From: Sabulicella glaciei
GTDB lineage: Bacteria > Pseudomonadota > Alphaproteobacteria > Acetobacterales > Acetobacteraceae
Assembly (NCBI RefSeq): GCF_026183895.1
Contig: NZ_JAPFQI010000001.1
Coordinates: 62,001 to 126,000 of the forward strand
Reading direction: 5' to 3'
DNA length: 64,000 nt
The notes under the pieces are model-generated. The model worked only from the letters and a program-made list of their open reading frames with translations. It was not told where the DNA came from and did not search any database. A program made the translations under genes and the position numbers. Below are positions 16,782-25,266 of the stretch, one piece after another. Every line of letters starts with the position of its first letter. Positions within the stretch are counted from its first letter, which is position 1.

Positions 16782-17426
16782 ATGTCGCAGCAGCTTTCCC
16801 TCGGGCAGGTGGCGCCCGATTTCGAGGCCGACACCACGCAGGGCCGCATCCGCTTCAGCAATTGGGGCAAGGATTCCTGGGTGGTCTTCTTCTCCCACCC
16901 CAAGGACTTCACGCCGGTCTGCACCACCGAGCTGGGCGAGGCCGCGAAGCTGAAGCCGGAATTCGACAAGCGTGGCGTGAAGGTGATCGGCCTGTCGGTG
17001 GATCCGCTGGACCGGCACGATGCCTGGGCCGAGGACATCCGCGAGACGCAGGGCGCCGCGCTGAACTTCCCGATGATCGCCGACCCGGACCGCAAGGTGT
17101 CCGAGCTCTACGGGATGATCCATCCGGAGGCCGACCCCACCATCACCGTCCGCACCGTCTACGTGATCGACCCGGCGCGGAAGGTGCGGCTGACGCTTAC
17201 CTATCCGCCTTCCACCGGCCGCAACTTCCACGAGGTGCTGCGGGTGATCGACAGCCTGCAGCTGACCGACAAGCACAAGGTCGCGACGCCGGTGAACTGG
17301 CAGAAGGGCGACAAAGCGATCATCGTCCCCAGCCTGTCGGACGAGGACGCGAAGGCTCGCTTCCCGCAGGGCTGGAAGGCCGAGCGTCCCTATCTGCGCT
17401 GGGTGGACGTGCCGCAGGAAGGCTGA
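16782..17426 (+). CDS. Peroxiredoxin, Prx6/1-Cys type
   Basis: Thiol peroxidase that reduces hydrogen peroxide and organic peroxides in the cytosol. The catalytic Cys lies in D-F-T-P-V-C-T-T-E-L-G near residue 47. The long C-terminal region with D-P-L-D-R-H-D-A-W and Y-L-R-W-V-D-V-P marks the Prx6 subgroup; no second resolving Cys is seen in the 214 residues. GGAGAG lies a few bases before the ATG at 16782. It is 28 bases after the small peptide gene, so it may be read from the cobA promoter, linking peroxide defence to the siroheme genes. Confidence 0.9.
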   Translation: MSQQLSLGQVAPDFEADTTQGRIRFSNWGKDSWVVFFSHPKDFTPVCTTELGEAAKLKPEFDKRGVKVIGLSVDPLDRHDAWAEDIRETQGAALNFPMIADPDRKVSELYGMIHPEADPTITVRTVYVIDPARKVRLTLTYPPSTGRNFHEVLRVIDSLQLTDKHKVATPVNWQKGDKAIIVPSLSDEDAKARFPQGWKAERPYLRWVDVPQEG

Positions 17427-17442
17427 GCCGCCGCAACCCTGC

Positions 17443-17473
17443 CATCATCGCCGGTTTCTTTCCGGCGATGATG
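17443..17473 (+). promoter_or_regulatory. Perfect 12-bp hairpin covering the start of the DUF6311 gene
   Basis: CATCATCGCCGG (17443-17454) is perfectly complementary to CCGGCGATGATG (17462-17473) with a seven-base pyrimidine loop (TTTCTTT). The right arm contains both candidate ATG codons of the membrane-protein gene. Sixteen bases separate it from the peroxiredoxin stop codon. It could terminate the peroxiredoxin transcript, although no T-run follows the stem, or it could hide the start codon from ribosomes. Confidence 0.5.
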
Positions 17474-19045
17474 CCGGGACGATCGACGATCTGGCCGGAC
17501 CGGGGCGCTGCCCCGGTCGCGGCGCTGCTGGGTGCGACCCTGACCCTGGTGATCTTCGGGCTGGGCATCGTGCCGCCCTGGCGCACTGGCTGGATGCTGT
17601 CCGGTGTCCCGGGGCCGGACCCGGTGCAGTACTGGCTGGGCTGGGCCTTCTTCCGCGACGATGCCTGGCGCCTTCCGCCCGGCCTGTCGCCGCGCTTCGG
17701 GATGGAACTCGGCTCCTCCATCTTCTTCTCCGACTCGATCCCGCTGCTGGCCTTCCTGTTCAAGGCGCTGCGGCCGGCTCTGGCCGTGGATCAGTACTGG
17801 GGGATGTGGCTGCTGCTCTGCGGCGCGTTGCAGGGGTTGTTCGGCGCGCTGGCGCTGCGGCGCCTGGGCCTGGATGCGCTGGGTCAGGTGATGGGGGCGG
17901 GGCTGCTGGTCCTTCAGCCCATGCTGCTCAACCGCATGGGCGGGCATTTCGCCCTCGCGGGACAATGGCTCCTGTTGGCGGGGCTTTGGATGCACCTCGC
18001 CCCGTCCACCGCGCGCCGGCCCTGGGGCTGGGTGCTGCTGGCGGGCGCGGCCGCGCTGATCCATTCCTACCTGCTGCCCATGGTGCTGGCGCTCTGGCTC
18101 GCCGATGCGCTGCGTCGGCGCGCCTGGGTCGAGGCGCCGCTGGTGCTGGGGGCCGCGCTCGCCGCGCTCTGGGCCGCCGGGTTCCTTTCCTTGCGGACGG
18201 GGCATGGCGGCGCCGGCTATGGAGCCATGCAGCTCGACCTCCTGGCGCCCTTCGATGGCGGGTACTGGAGCGGGTTCCTGCCGGTGCTGCCGGGGCCCGG
18301 GCATCCGGAGGTGGGCGCCTCCTATCTCGGCCTGGGCGGGCTGTTGCTGCTTCCATTCCTGCTGCGCGCCCCTTGGCGGCGCTTCTCCGCGCCGCTTGCC
18401 CTGGTGCTCCTGCTGATGCTCGGCTTCGCGGTGACGCACCGGCCTTCGGTCGCAGGGGTGCAGGCAACTCTGTTTCCCCTGCCGCCCGCCCTGGTCGAAC
18501 TCGCGGGCGCCCTGCGCGCCTCCGAGCGCTTCTTCTGGCCGATCGCCTATGCGCTTCTGCTGCTCAGCATGGCGGGGCTGGCGCGCTGGCTCGGGCCGCG
18601 CCGCTCCGGCCTCGCGCTCGCCGTGCTGCTGGCGGTGCAGGCCGTGGACCTGCGCCCGGGAATCGCGCGGCTGGGTAGCTTCTTCCCGTCCACGGAGGCC
18701 ACCCTTCCCCTGCGCCTGTCCGACCCCTTCTGGGCGGAGGCCGCGCGCAAGGCCCACGCGATCCGCGCCGTGCCCGCCGCGAACCAGGGCCCCTTCTGGG
18801 AGGAGGTCGCGGTGCTGGCGGCGCGGCACGGCCTCGCCACCGATGCGGCCTATCTGGCCCGCGCCGATGCCGCCGTCGCCGCCCAGATCGCCGAAGCGGT
18901 GCTGGACCGGCTGCGGCGCGGCGAGCCCGAGCCAGGGGTGATCTACGTCTTGCGGGACGAGGTGGCGCTGGAGGCGGCGCGGGCGGGCATGGCGGCCTCG
19001 CTGCGGCGCGTGGATGGGGTTTGGGTCATCCCTCCGGCGCCCTGA
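17468..19045 (+). CDS. DUF6311-type polytopic membrane protein
   Basis: A 525-residue inner-membrane protein with about ten to twelve hydrophobic segments up to about residue 400 and a soluble C-terminal part of about 125 residues. Family-like motifs include G-P-D-P-V-Q-Y-W-L-G-W-A-F-F-R-D-D and F-S-D-S-I-P-L-L-A-F in the first periplasmic loop, which carries acidic residues in the way glycosyltransferases of the GT-C fold do. DUF6311 proteins are thought to relate to that fold, so a lipid-linked sugar transferase role is plausible but unproven. The start ATG (17468 or 17471) lies in a hairpin. Confidence 0.72.
   Translation: MMPGRSTIWPDRGAAPVAALLGATLTLVIFGLGIVPPWRTGWMLSGVPGPDPVQYWLGWAFFRDDAWRLPPGLSPRFGMELGSSIFFSDSIPLLAFLFKALRPALAVDQYWGMWLLLCGALQGLFGALALRRLGLDALGQVMGAGLLVLQPMLLNRMGGHFALAGQWLLLAGLWMHLAPSTARRPWGWVLLAGAAALIHSYLLPMVLALWLADALRRRAWVEAPLVLGAALAALWAAGFLSLRTGHGGAGYGAMQLDLLAPFDGGYWSGFLPVLPGPGHPEVGASYLGLGGLLLLPFLLRAPWRRFSAPLALVLLLMLGFAVTHRPSVAGVQATLFPLPPALVELAGALRASERFFWPIAYALLLLSMAGLARWLGPRRSGLALAVLLAVQAVDLRPGIARLGSFFPSTEATLPLRLSDPFWAEAARKAHAIRAVPAANQGPFWEEVAVLAARHGLATDAAYLARADAAVAAQIAEAVLDRLRRGEPEPGVIYVLRDEVALEAARAGMAASLRRVDGVWVIPPAP
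17498..17518 (+). promoter_or_regulatory. Second hairpin in the first codons of the DUF6311 gene
   Basis: GACCGGGGC (17498-17506) and GCCCCGGTC (17510-17518) form a nine-base-pair stem with a three-base loop, 24 bases beyond the first hairpin and inside codons 11-17. Together the two would strongly structure the 5' end of the message. The coding role of the same bases means chance cannot be excluded. Confidence 0.3.
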
Positions 19046-19102
19046 GTCTTTTCGGAACGCCGCCGCGCCCTACATTCGGGGGGCAGCCGAAGGCCAAACG
19101 AG

Positions 19103-20044
19103 ATGCGCATCCTCCGCCGACGCCCCTGGAACGCACCGGAAGGCGCGGTCACGCCCGAGGCACTGGTGCTGAACCGCCGTGCCCTGATGGGGATGGGAGC
19201 CGCGCTCCTGCCCGGAATCGCCGCGGCGCAGGGCGTCACCCAGGCCCCGCCCTTGCCGGAGCACGCGCGCAACATGCGCTTCCGGCCCGAGCGCGCCCTC
19301 AGCCCCGAGCGCGACGCCACCACCTACAACAATTTCTACGAATTCGGGACGAGCAAGAGCATCGCCTCCGCCGCCGCCCGCATGCCGGTGCGGCCCTGGC
19401 GCCTGTCGGTCGGCGGGCTGGTGGACAAGCCGCGCGAGTTCGAGATCGACGACCTGCTGCGGCTGATGCCGGTCGAGGAGCGCGTTTATCGCCTCCGCTG
19501 CGTCGAGGCCTGGGCAATGACCGTGCCCTGGAGCGGGTTCCAGCTTTCCGAGCTGCTGAAGCTGGTGGAACCGAAATCCAACGCCCGCTACGTGGCCTTC
19601 GAGACCGCCGCCATTCCCGGCGTCATGCCCGGGCTGCGGCAGAGTTGGTATCCCTGGCCGCATGTCGAGGCGTGCACGATCGAGGAAGCGGCGAACGAGC
19701 TGACCTTCATGCCAGTCGGGCTGTTCGGCAAGCCGCTTCCGCAAAGCAATGGCGGGCCGCTGCGCGTGGTGTTCCCCTGGAAGTACGGTTTCAAGTCCGG
19801 CAAGTCGGTGGTGAAGATCACCCTGACTGCCGACCGCCCGCGCACCTTCTGGCCCGCCATCCAGGCGAGCGAGTACGGGTTCTGGGCCAATGTGAATCCC
19901 GAAGTCGCCCATCCGCGCTGGAGCCAGGCCACCGAACGCCTGCTCGGCAGCGGCGAGCGCGTGCCGACGCGGATCTTCAACGGCTACGGCGAATGGGTCG
20001 GCGGGCTTTATGCGGGGATGGAGCGCGAACGCCTCTGGGGCTGA
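19103..20044 (+). CDS. msrP: Protein-methionine-sulfoxide reductase catalytic subunit MsrP
   Basis: Periplasmic molybdopterin enzyme that repairs oxidised methionines in envelope proteins. A twin-arginine signal (L-N-R-R-A-L-M-G-M-G, Arg 25-26) precedes the sulfite-oxidase fold. The Mo-binding Cys is about residue 133 (Y-R-L-R-C-V-E-A-W-A-M), and N-N-F-Y-E-F-G lies upstream of it. Length is 313 residues, normal. Its usual membrane haem partner MsrQ is not next to it; the next gene is a tRNA-binding protein. The partner may be elsewhere or replaced. Confidence 0.92.
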   Translation: MRILRRRPWNAPEGAVTPEALVLNRRALMGMGAALLPGIAAAQGVTQAPPLPEHARNMRFRPERALSPERDATTYNNFYEFGTSKSIASAAARMPVRPWRLSVGGLVDKPREFEIDDLLRLMPVEERVYRLRCVEAWAMTVPWSGFQLSELLKLVEPKSNARYVAFETAAIPGVMPGLRQSWYPWPHVEACTIEEAANELTFMPVGLFGKPLPQSNGGPLRVVFPWKYGFKSGKSVVKITLTADRPRTFWPAIQASEYGFWANVNPEVAHPRWSQATERLLGSGERVPTRIFNGYGEWVGGLYAGMERERLWG

Positions 20045-20063
20045 CGGCTCGACAGGTCGGGAC

Positions 20064-20082
20064 GGGGCGGCTAGGTCGCCCC
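20064..20082 (+). terminator. Hairpin after msrP
   Basis: GGGGCG (20064-20069) and CGCCCC (20077-20082) form a six-base-pair stem around a seven-base loop, 20 bases beyond the msrP stop codon. No T-run follows, so the call is weak. Confidence 0.3.
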
Positions 20083-20113
20083 AGCAGCACTCCAGGGGCG
20101 TCGAGCAGTGACC

Positions 20114-20467
20114 ATGGCCGATCTTTCCGCGGCGAAGCCGGAGGCCACTTATGACGACTTCGCGAAGCTCGACATCCGTGTCGGGCGGATCGTCGCAGTC
20201 GAACCGTTCCCGCGTGCGCGCAACCCTTCGTACAAGGTCCATGTGGATCTGGGTCCGCTCGGCACGCGGTGGTCGAGCGCGCAGATCACGAATTATGACG
20301 CGGCGGAACTGGTCGGCACGTCGGTCGTGTGCGTCTGCAATTTCGCGCCCCGCAACATCGCCGGCTTCCGGTCGGAGGTGCTGATCCTCGGTGCGCCGGA
20401 CGAACAGGGACGCGTGATCCTGCTCTCGCCACGCTCCGATGTCCCGCTGGGGGCGGCGGTCTACTGA
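20114..20467 (+). CDS. CsaA-type tRNA-binding protein
   Basis: A 117-residue single-domain OB-fold protein of the EMAP-II/MetRS C-terminal type. The motif F-A-K-L-D-I-R-V-G-R-I-V and the later Q-I-T-N-Y and N-F-A-P-R-N-I-A-G-F-R-S-E-V-L-I-L-G blocks match CsaA, which forms dimers, binds tRNA and has been reported to have chaperone activity. The exact role is unsettled in the family. An ATG at 20114 or a GTG at 20108 can start it. Its end overlaps the convergent NUDIX gene by seven bases. Confidence 0.85.
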   Translation: MADLSAAKPEATYDDFAKLDIRVGRIVAVEPFPRARNPSYKVHVDLGPLGTRWSSAQITNYDAAELVGTSVVCVCNFAPRNIAGFRSEVLILGAPDEQGRVILLSPRSDVPLGAAVY

Positions 20468-20916
20468 GGCTTCGGCCGCGCCTCGTCCAGGCGGCGGCGG
20501 GACAGGGCGATCACGGCGCGCGCCTCGGGCGTCAGGTCGAAGGGGTCCAGCGCGTCGAGCGGAGCCCACTGGACTTCGGCCGCGTCGTCGCCCGCCACCG
20601 TGTCGCCCGACAGGTATTCCCCGCAGAAATCCACGATGGTGTAGTGGAACCGGACGCGCCCTTCCTCGTCGCGCGTCACGGAATCGATCACGTCCGCGAG
20701 AAGCAGCGGACCGACCTCGATCCCCGCCTCCTCGCGCAACTCGCGCCGCGCGGCGTCCTGCGCGCCTTCGCCCACGTGCTGCGCCCCGCCGGGAAGCGAC
20801 CAAGCGCCCATGCGCGGCGGCCGGGCGCGGCGCACCAGCAGGACGGAACCGCCGCGAAAGGCGATGACGCCGATGCCGATCCAGGGGCGGTCGGGATACT
20901 CGCGGCTGTCGCTCAT
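20461..20916 (-). CDS. NUDIX hydrolase
   Basis: A 151-residue hydrolase of nucleoside-diphosphate-linked compounds. The Nudix box is complete: G-G-A-Q-H-V-G-E-G-A-Q-D-A-A-R-R-E-L followed by R-E-E-A-G-I. The pattern G-V-I-A-F-R-G-G-S-V-L-L-V-R-R-A and N-terminal I-G-I-G-V suggests an ADP-ribose pyrophosphatase or MutT-like member, but the substrate cannot be named. The start at 20916 overlaps the stop of the DUF4340 gene by four bases (ATGA), so it is translationally coupled to the end of the ABC exporter operon. Confidence 0.85.
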   Translation of the reverse strand: MSDSREYPDRPWIGIGVIAFRGGSVLLVRRARPPRMGAWSLPGGAQHVGEGAQDAARRELREEAGIEVGPLLLADVIDSVTRDEEGRVRFHYTIVDFCGEYLSGDTVAGDDAAEVQWAPLDALDPFDLTPEARAVIALSRRRLDEARPKPQ

Positions 20917-21896
20917 CCCTGCTCCAGCAGGTCTTCCAGGCGCGGCAGCATGGCGCGCTCCTTCCATTGGCCGATCTGGAAGGCGTAGCCGTTCCACAGC
21001 GCGTTCAGCCGTGCCGCCTCCGCATCGCCCTCGGCGCGCAGCGTCACCCAGAACTCGCCTTCCCCTCGCCGGCCCCGGGCCTGGATTGCGAGGTTGTCGG
21101 TGAAGGTGAAGCGCGCCTCGCCCAGCGCATCGGCCGGGGCATCCGCCTCGCGTCGCACCTCGATCAGCGAGAGGCCCTCGAAGACGCGGCCCGCCTCGTC
21201 CAGCGCCACGCCATCGGGGCGGGGTGGGTCGGGCGGCGCGACGATGACCAGCGGCGCGTCCACCTCGCCGGGCCGCTCCAGCACCAGCGTCTCCTCGCCG
21301 GCGCGGCTGACTTCCACGCGGCGCAGGCGCTGCGTCGGCAGGTCCACGAGGTCGCGCAGCAGCCAAAGGGCCGGATCGGCCTCGGCGGTCAGTCGGCCTT
21401 CGGCCAGCCAGCCCCGCGCCTCCTCCGGGCGGCGGATGTGGATGGTGTCCGCCACGCCGGGCTGGGTACGAGAGCGCCGCGTGCCGAGGATCAGCGAGAC
21501 GAGCGGCGCCCCCGAGGCGTCCAGGACACGAAGCAGCGCCCCCGTTGCTCCGGGACCCATCGGGTCGTCCGTGCCGAAGCTGGCGCTGGCGTCGCGCGGC
21601 TCCAGGAGGCGAAGCTCGGTCAGGGCGGTCAGCGTCTCGCGCAGCTTGGCCGGGCGGGCCGGCCAGCCGGCGCGCTCGGCGATCCGCCAGGCTTCGCCGT
21701 CGCGCGACAAGGTCACGCCTCCATCGTGGCGCCGGATCTCCACGCGCGCCGCCTGGCCCAGCCGCTCGGCAAGGTTGGGGAAGGCGAGGGCGCCGCTCGC
21801 CGTCACTGCCTCCTCGCGTGGGGAAAGGAGGAGCCCCGCGCCCAGCGTCGCCGCCGCCGCCGCGCCCAGCCCGGCGAGCCCGCGCCGCCCGATCAT
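20913..21896 (-). CDS. DUF4340 protein of a Gld-like ABC system
   Basis: A 327-residue protein anchored by an N-terminal hydrophobic segment (about residues 6-25, G-A-A-A-A-A-T-L-G-A-G-L-L-L). The remainder is beta-rich and probably periplasmic: the family repeat V-T-L-S-R-D-G-E-A-W-R-I followed by P-A-R-P-A-K-L-R-E-T-L fits DUF4340. Such proteins usually accompany a GldA/F/G-like ABC transporter, as here. Start and stop overlap both neighbours by four bases. The biochemical role is unknown. Confidence 0.75.
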   Translation of the reverse strand: MIGRRGLAGLGAAAAATLGAGLLLSPREEAVTASGALAFPNLAERLGQAARVEIRRHDGGVTLSRDGEAWRIAERAGWPARPAKLRETLTALTELRLLEPRDASASFGTDDPMGPGATGALLRVLDASGAPLVSLILGTRRSRTQPGVADTIHIRRPEEARGWLAEGRLTAEADPALWLLRDLVDLPTQRLRRVEVSRAGEETLVLERPGEVDAPLVIVAPPDPPRPDGVALDEAGRVFEGLSLIEVRREADAPADALGEARFTFTDNLAIQARGRRGEGEFWVTLRAEGDAEAARLNALWNGYAFQIGQWKERAMLPRLEDLLEQG

Positions 21897-23779
21897 GGCC
21901 GCGCCGCCGCGCGGCGCCGCGCGCGCAGCAGGGCCAGCCCCGCCGCCGCCAGCACCAGCAGCCCGGGGACGAGCAGGATGTTGATGGCCCGCAGCGCGGC
22001 TTCCAGCGATTCGATGTCGCGCCGAAGCTCCAGCTGGACGGCGCGCAGTTCCCGCCGCGTTGCCGCGATCTGCTCGCGCGCACGGTCGATCTCGGCGCGC
22101 TGCTCCGGCGTGATGACGGCCTGGGCCGCGTTGCGCTCGCTGCCCGTGCCCTGGCGCAACTCGCGCAGCCGCGCCTCGGTGGCCTGGAGGCGCTCGGTCA
22201 GCTGCCGCTCGCTGGCGCGGAACTGCGCGTCGGCGACGCGGCGGATCTCCTCCACGCGGGTGAAGGGCCGCAGCGACTCCCCGCGCGAGCGCAGCGAGAT
22301 CATCGCATCCGTGCCCGCGAGCGTGTCGGCCAGGTTCACGAGGAAGCTGCCATTCCCGGCGAAGGGCGTGGCGACGGGCTGGCCGAAGAACTCCTGCACC
22401 CGCACCCAGAACCGGTCGTCCAGCATGTCAGTGTCGTGGATGACGACGAGGTTGGCCTGCCACTCCGAACGCGCGAGATGCGGCAGCAGCCCCTCGGCCT
22501 GGACGGGCGGGCCGTCGGGGAAGGCGGTCGGCAGGACGCCACGGAGCCGCGCCGCGAGGATCCGCCGCTCGCCATCCGCGCGGAAATCGGCCAGCAGCCG
22601 CACCGGGTCCGCCTCGCGGCCCACGCGCTCGGCCGGGACGATCATGGATTGGCCGCTGCTTTGCAGGAGGGTTGTCCACTCGCCCGGCGCGCCCTCGCGG
22701 CGAAGCAGATGCCCGGCCGAGGCCACCGTGACCTGGTCGAGCTGTGCGGTCGCCACCTCGCGCCGGTTCAGGCTGTCGCCCTGGAGCGAGTACCAGGAAA
22801 GGAAATCCACCGCCTGCACCCGGTCGCCCGGCCGCGCCCGCACCCGCCATGCGCCGCGCAGATCGAGCACGACCTCGTTCGCCGGCGCCTCGATGCCCCA
22901 GGCACCGAGCAGCCGGTCGAGGGAGGAGGCGGTCTCCGTGGGCGGGCGCCCATCCGGGCCGGGGCGCGTCGCCTGCATCTCGCTCAGGGGGTCGATGAGC
23001 AGGAGAAGGCGGCCGCCGCGCAGCACGAACTGGTCCACCGCGTATTGCGTCGCCTCCGAAAGCGCTTGCGGATGGGCGAGCAGCAGGATGCGGATGCCCT
23101 GCGGGATCACGGCCGCGTCGGGCGCGACCTCGCGCACCTCGTAGGCGTCGCGCAACTGCTGGATCACCACCTGCGGACGGGCCAGGGCGGGCTGGCGCAT
23201 CATCATCGCGCGCGGGTCGCCGTTCAGCGGCAGCGGCGTCAGCAGCCCCACCACCGGCTTTTCCGGCGCGGACAGCTCGAAGACGAGGCGGGTGAGGTCG
23301 GCTTCCAGGAAGCGCTCGCGATCCGGCTGGAAGAAGGCGATGATCCGCTCCTCGTCGCGGGCATTGGAGCCGGCGAGGCCGAAGAAGACCTGCTCGCCGC
23401 CTTCGTTCAGCGGCACGCCTTGCAGCCCCAGCGCCAGCGCGCGGTCCTCCGTGTCGGAGAAGGGCTCGGGGTCCAGCACCTCCAGCCGCAGCTTGCCGTC
23501 CGACGCGGCGGCGTATTCGCGCAGCAGGGCGCGCACGCGTTCCGCATAGGCGCCGAATTGCGGCGCCTCGGCGCCCAGCCGGCGCGAGTAGAACAGGCGC
23601 AGCGTCACCGGGTCGCGGAGGCCCGACAGGACCTGCCTCGTGCCGGGGGCGAGGGTGTAGAGACGGTCCGCCGTCAGGTCGAGGCGCGCCTGCGGGGCGA
23701 GGCGCTGAGCCAGCAGGACAACGCCCACCGCCAGCGCGGCGGCGAAGAGCAGGGCGAGGAGCGAGGCGGCGCGGCGCAT
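21893..23779 (-). CDS. GldG-like ABC-transporter auxiliary protein
   Basis: A 628-residue protein with an N-terminal membrane helix (S-L-L-A-L-L-F-A-A-A-L-A-V-G-V-V-L-L) followed by the family opening L-D-L-T-A-D-R-L-Y-T-L-A-P-G-T. A large extracytoplasmic domain resembling the IFT52/GldG fold follows, with R-L-L-L-L-I-D-P-L-S-E; a coiled-coil stretch and a second hydrophobic segment lie at the C-terminus before a basic tail (L-L-R-A-R-R-R). The ATG at 23779 overlaps the permease stop (TGATG); 23797 is an alternative six codons earlier. The system is related to gliding-motility genes but is common in non-gliding bacteria, with unknown cargo. Confidence 0.78.
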   Translation of the reverse strand: MRRAASLLALLFAAALAVGVVLLAQRLAPQARLDLTADRLYTLAPGTRQVLSGLRDPVTLRLFYSRRLGAEAPQFGAYAERVRALLREYAAASDGKLRLEVLDPEPFSDTEDRALALGLQGVPLNEGGEQVFFGLAGSNARDEERIIAFFQPDRERFLEADLTRLVFELSAPEKPVVGLLTPLPLNGDPRAMMMRQPALARPQVVIQQLRDAYEVREVAPDAAVIPQGIRILLLAHPQALSEATQYAVDQFVLRGGRLLLLIDPLSEMQATRPGPDGRPPTETASSLDRLLGAWGIEAPANEVVLDLRGAWRVRARPGDRVQAVDFLSWYSLQGDSLNRREVATAQLDQVTVASAGHLLRREGAPGEWTTLLQSSGQSMIVPAERVGREADPVRLLADFRADGERRILAARLRGVLPTAFPDGPPVQAEGLLPHLARSEWQANLVVIHDTDMLDDRFWVRVQEFFGQPVATPFAGNGSFLVNLADTLAGTDAMISLRSRGESLRPFTRVEEIRRVADAQFRASERQLTERLQATEARLRELRQGTGSERNAAQAVITPEQRAEIDRAREQIAATRRELRAVQLELRRDIESLEAALRAINILLVPGLLVLAAAGLALLRARRRAAARP

Positions 23780-24510
23780 CACGAACCCCTCCGCCATTCG
23801 AGGACCACCGCGTTGGCGAAGAGCCAGAACCCGGTGAAGGCGGCGAAGAAAGCGAGGTCGGGCAGGGCGATCACCCCGCGGACGAAGCTGCCGAAATGCT
23901 CCGCGACGGAAAAGCCGCGCGCCACCTCGCCCAGCACGGGCAGGCGCGCCGACAAGAAATCCGCGACGATGGGCGAGCCGGCGGCGGCGAAGACGAAGCA
24001 CCCCGCGACGCCCAGCACGAAGGCGATGACCTGGTTGCGCGTCATCGCGGAGACGGCGGCGCCCAGCGCCAGATAGGCCCCGGCCACCAGCACGCAGCCA
24101 AGGTAGCCGGCGAGGATCGCGCCGTTGTCGGGCTCGCCCAGCCAGTTCACCGTGATGACGAGCGGAAAGGTCAGCGCCAGCGCCACGGCACAGAAGGCCC
24201 AGGCGGCGAGCCACTTGCCCAGCACCGCGTGCCAGGGCGCGATGGGCAGGGTCAGCAGCATCTCGATCGTGCCCAGGCGCCGCTCCTCCGCCCAGAGGCG
24301 CATTGTCAGGGCCGGCACCAGGAAAAGCAGCAGCCATGGCACGAAGCCGAAGAAGGGCAGCAGGTCTGCCTGGTTGCGGCCGGAGAACCCGCCCAGGGTG
24401 AAGGTGAGCGCGCCCGCCAGCACCAGGAAGATCACGATGAACACGGCGGCGACGGGGGTGGCGAAGTAGCCCGCGAATTCCCGGCGCGCGATGGCCCAGA
24501 CCGCCCTCAT
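23779..24510 (-). CDS. ABC-2-type permease (GldF-like)
   Basis: A 243-residue integral membrane subunit with six hydrophobic segments. The opening A-I-A-R-R-E-F-A-G-Y-F-A-T-P-V-A and the block M-R-L-W-A-E-E-R-R-L-G-T-I-E-M-L-L-T-L-P are standard for GldF/NosY-like ABC-2 permeases. It overlaps the ATPase gene by four bases and the GldG-like gene by one, so the transporter is assembled from one message. Confidence 0.88.
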   Translation of the reverse strand: MRAVWAIARREFAGYFATPVAAVFIVIFLVLAGALTFTLGGFSGRNQADLLPFFGFVPWLLLFLVPALTMRLWAEERRLGTIEMLLTLPIAPWHAVLGKWLAAWAFCAVALALTFPLVITVNWLGEPDNGAILAGYLGCVLVAGAYLALGAAVSAMTRNQVIAFVLGVAGCFVFAAAGSPIVADFLSARLPVLGEVARGFSVAEHFGSFVRGVIALPDLAFFAAFTGFWLFANAVVLEWRRGS

Positions 24511-25238
24511 GCGGCCTCTCCTTCGCCCAGCGTCAGCGCGCGGAACACGGTGTCGAGGTCGCGGCCATCGGCCGTCAGCGCCCCCGGCGTGGAATCCGCC
24601 AGCACCTGCCCGTGCGCGATGATGATGGCGCGGGTGCAGACGGCCGAGACCTCCTCCAGGATGTGGGTGCTGATGATGATCGCCTTGCGTGGCGCCATGG
24701 CGCGGATCAGGTTGCGAACCTCGTGCTTCTGGTTGGGGTCGAGCCCATCCGTCGGTTCGTCCAGCACCAGCACGTCCGGGTCGTGCAGCAACGCAGAGGC
24801 GAGGCCGACACGGCGGCGGAACCCCTTGGACAGGGTTTCGATGGGTTGCAGCCGCACTTCCTCCAGCTGCGTGACCGCCATGGCAGCGGGCACGGTGGCC
24901 GGGTCGCAGCCGCGCACCCGGGCGCAGAAACGCAGGAAGCCCTCGACGGTCATTTCGGGATAGGTGGGGGCGCCTTCGGGCAAGAATCCCAGGTGGCGCC
25001 GGGCGGCCACGCCGTCATTCTGCACGTCGTGCCCGGCGATGCGGGCCGTGCCGGCGCTGGGCGGCAGGAACCCGGCCAGCATCCGCATGGTGGTGGATTT
25101 CCCGGCGCCATTGGGCCCCAGGAACCCGACCACCTCGCCCCGCTCGACGGAAAAGCTGACGCCGTCCACGGCGGTGAAGGCGCCGAAGCGCCTTGAAAGG
25201 CCCTCGATCTCGATCAACGCGGTCACGTTTGGCGGCAC
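24507..25238 (-). CDS. ABC-transporter ATPase (GldA-like)
   Basis: A 243-residue cytosolic ATPase that drives the adjacent permease. Walker A is G-P-N-G-A-G-K-S-T, the signature is L-S-K-G-F-R-R-R-V-G-L-A (a variant of LSGGQ usual in this family), and Walker B is V-L-V-L-D-E-P-T-D-G-L-D-P-N-Q. The initiator is a GTG, at 25238 or four codons later at 25226. Its start is 28 bases behind the recG stop on the same strand, so read-through from recG is likely. Confidence 0.92.
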   Translation of the reverse strand: MPPNVTALIEIEGLSRRFGAFTAVDGVSFSVERGEVVGFLGPNGAGKSTTMRMLAGFLPPSAGTARIAGHDVQNDGVAARRHLGFLPEGAPTYPEMTVEGFLRFCARVRGCDPATVPAAMAVTQLEEVRLQPIETLSKGFRRRVGLASALLHDPDVLVLDEPTDGLDPNQKHEVRNLIRAMAPRKAIIISTHILEEVSAVCTRAIIIAHGQVLADSTPGALTADGRDLDTVFRALTLGEGEAA

Positions 25239-25266
25239 TCCCGGTCCCGGTCCGGGATAGCAAGGC

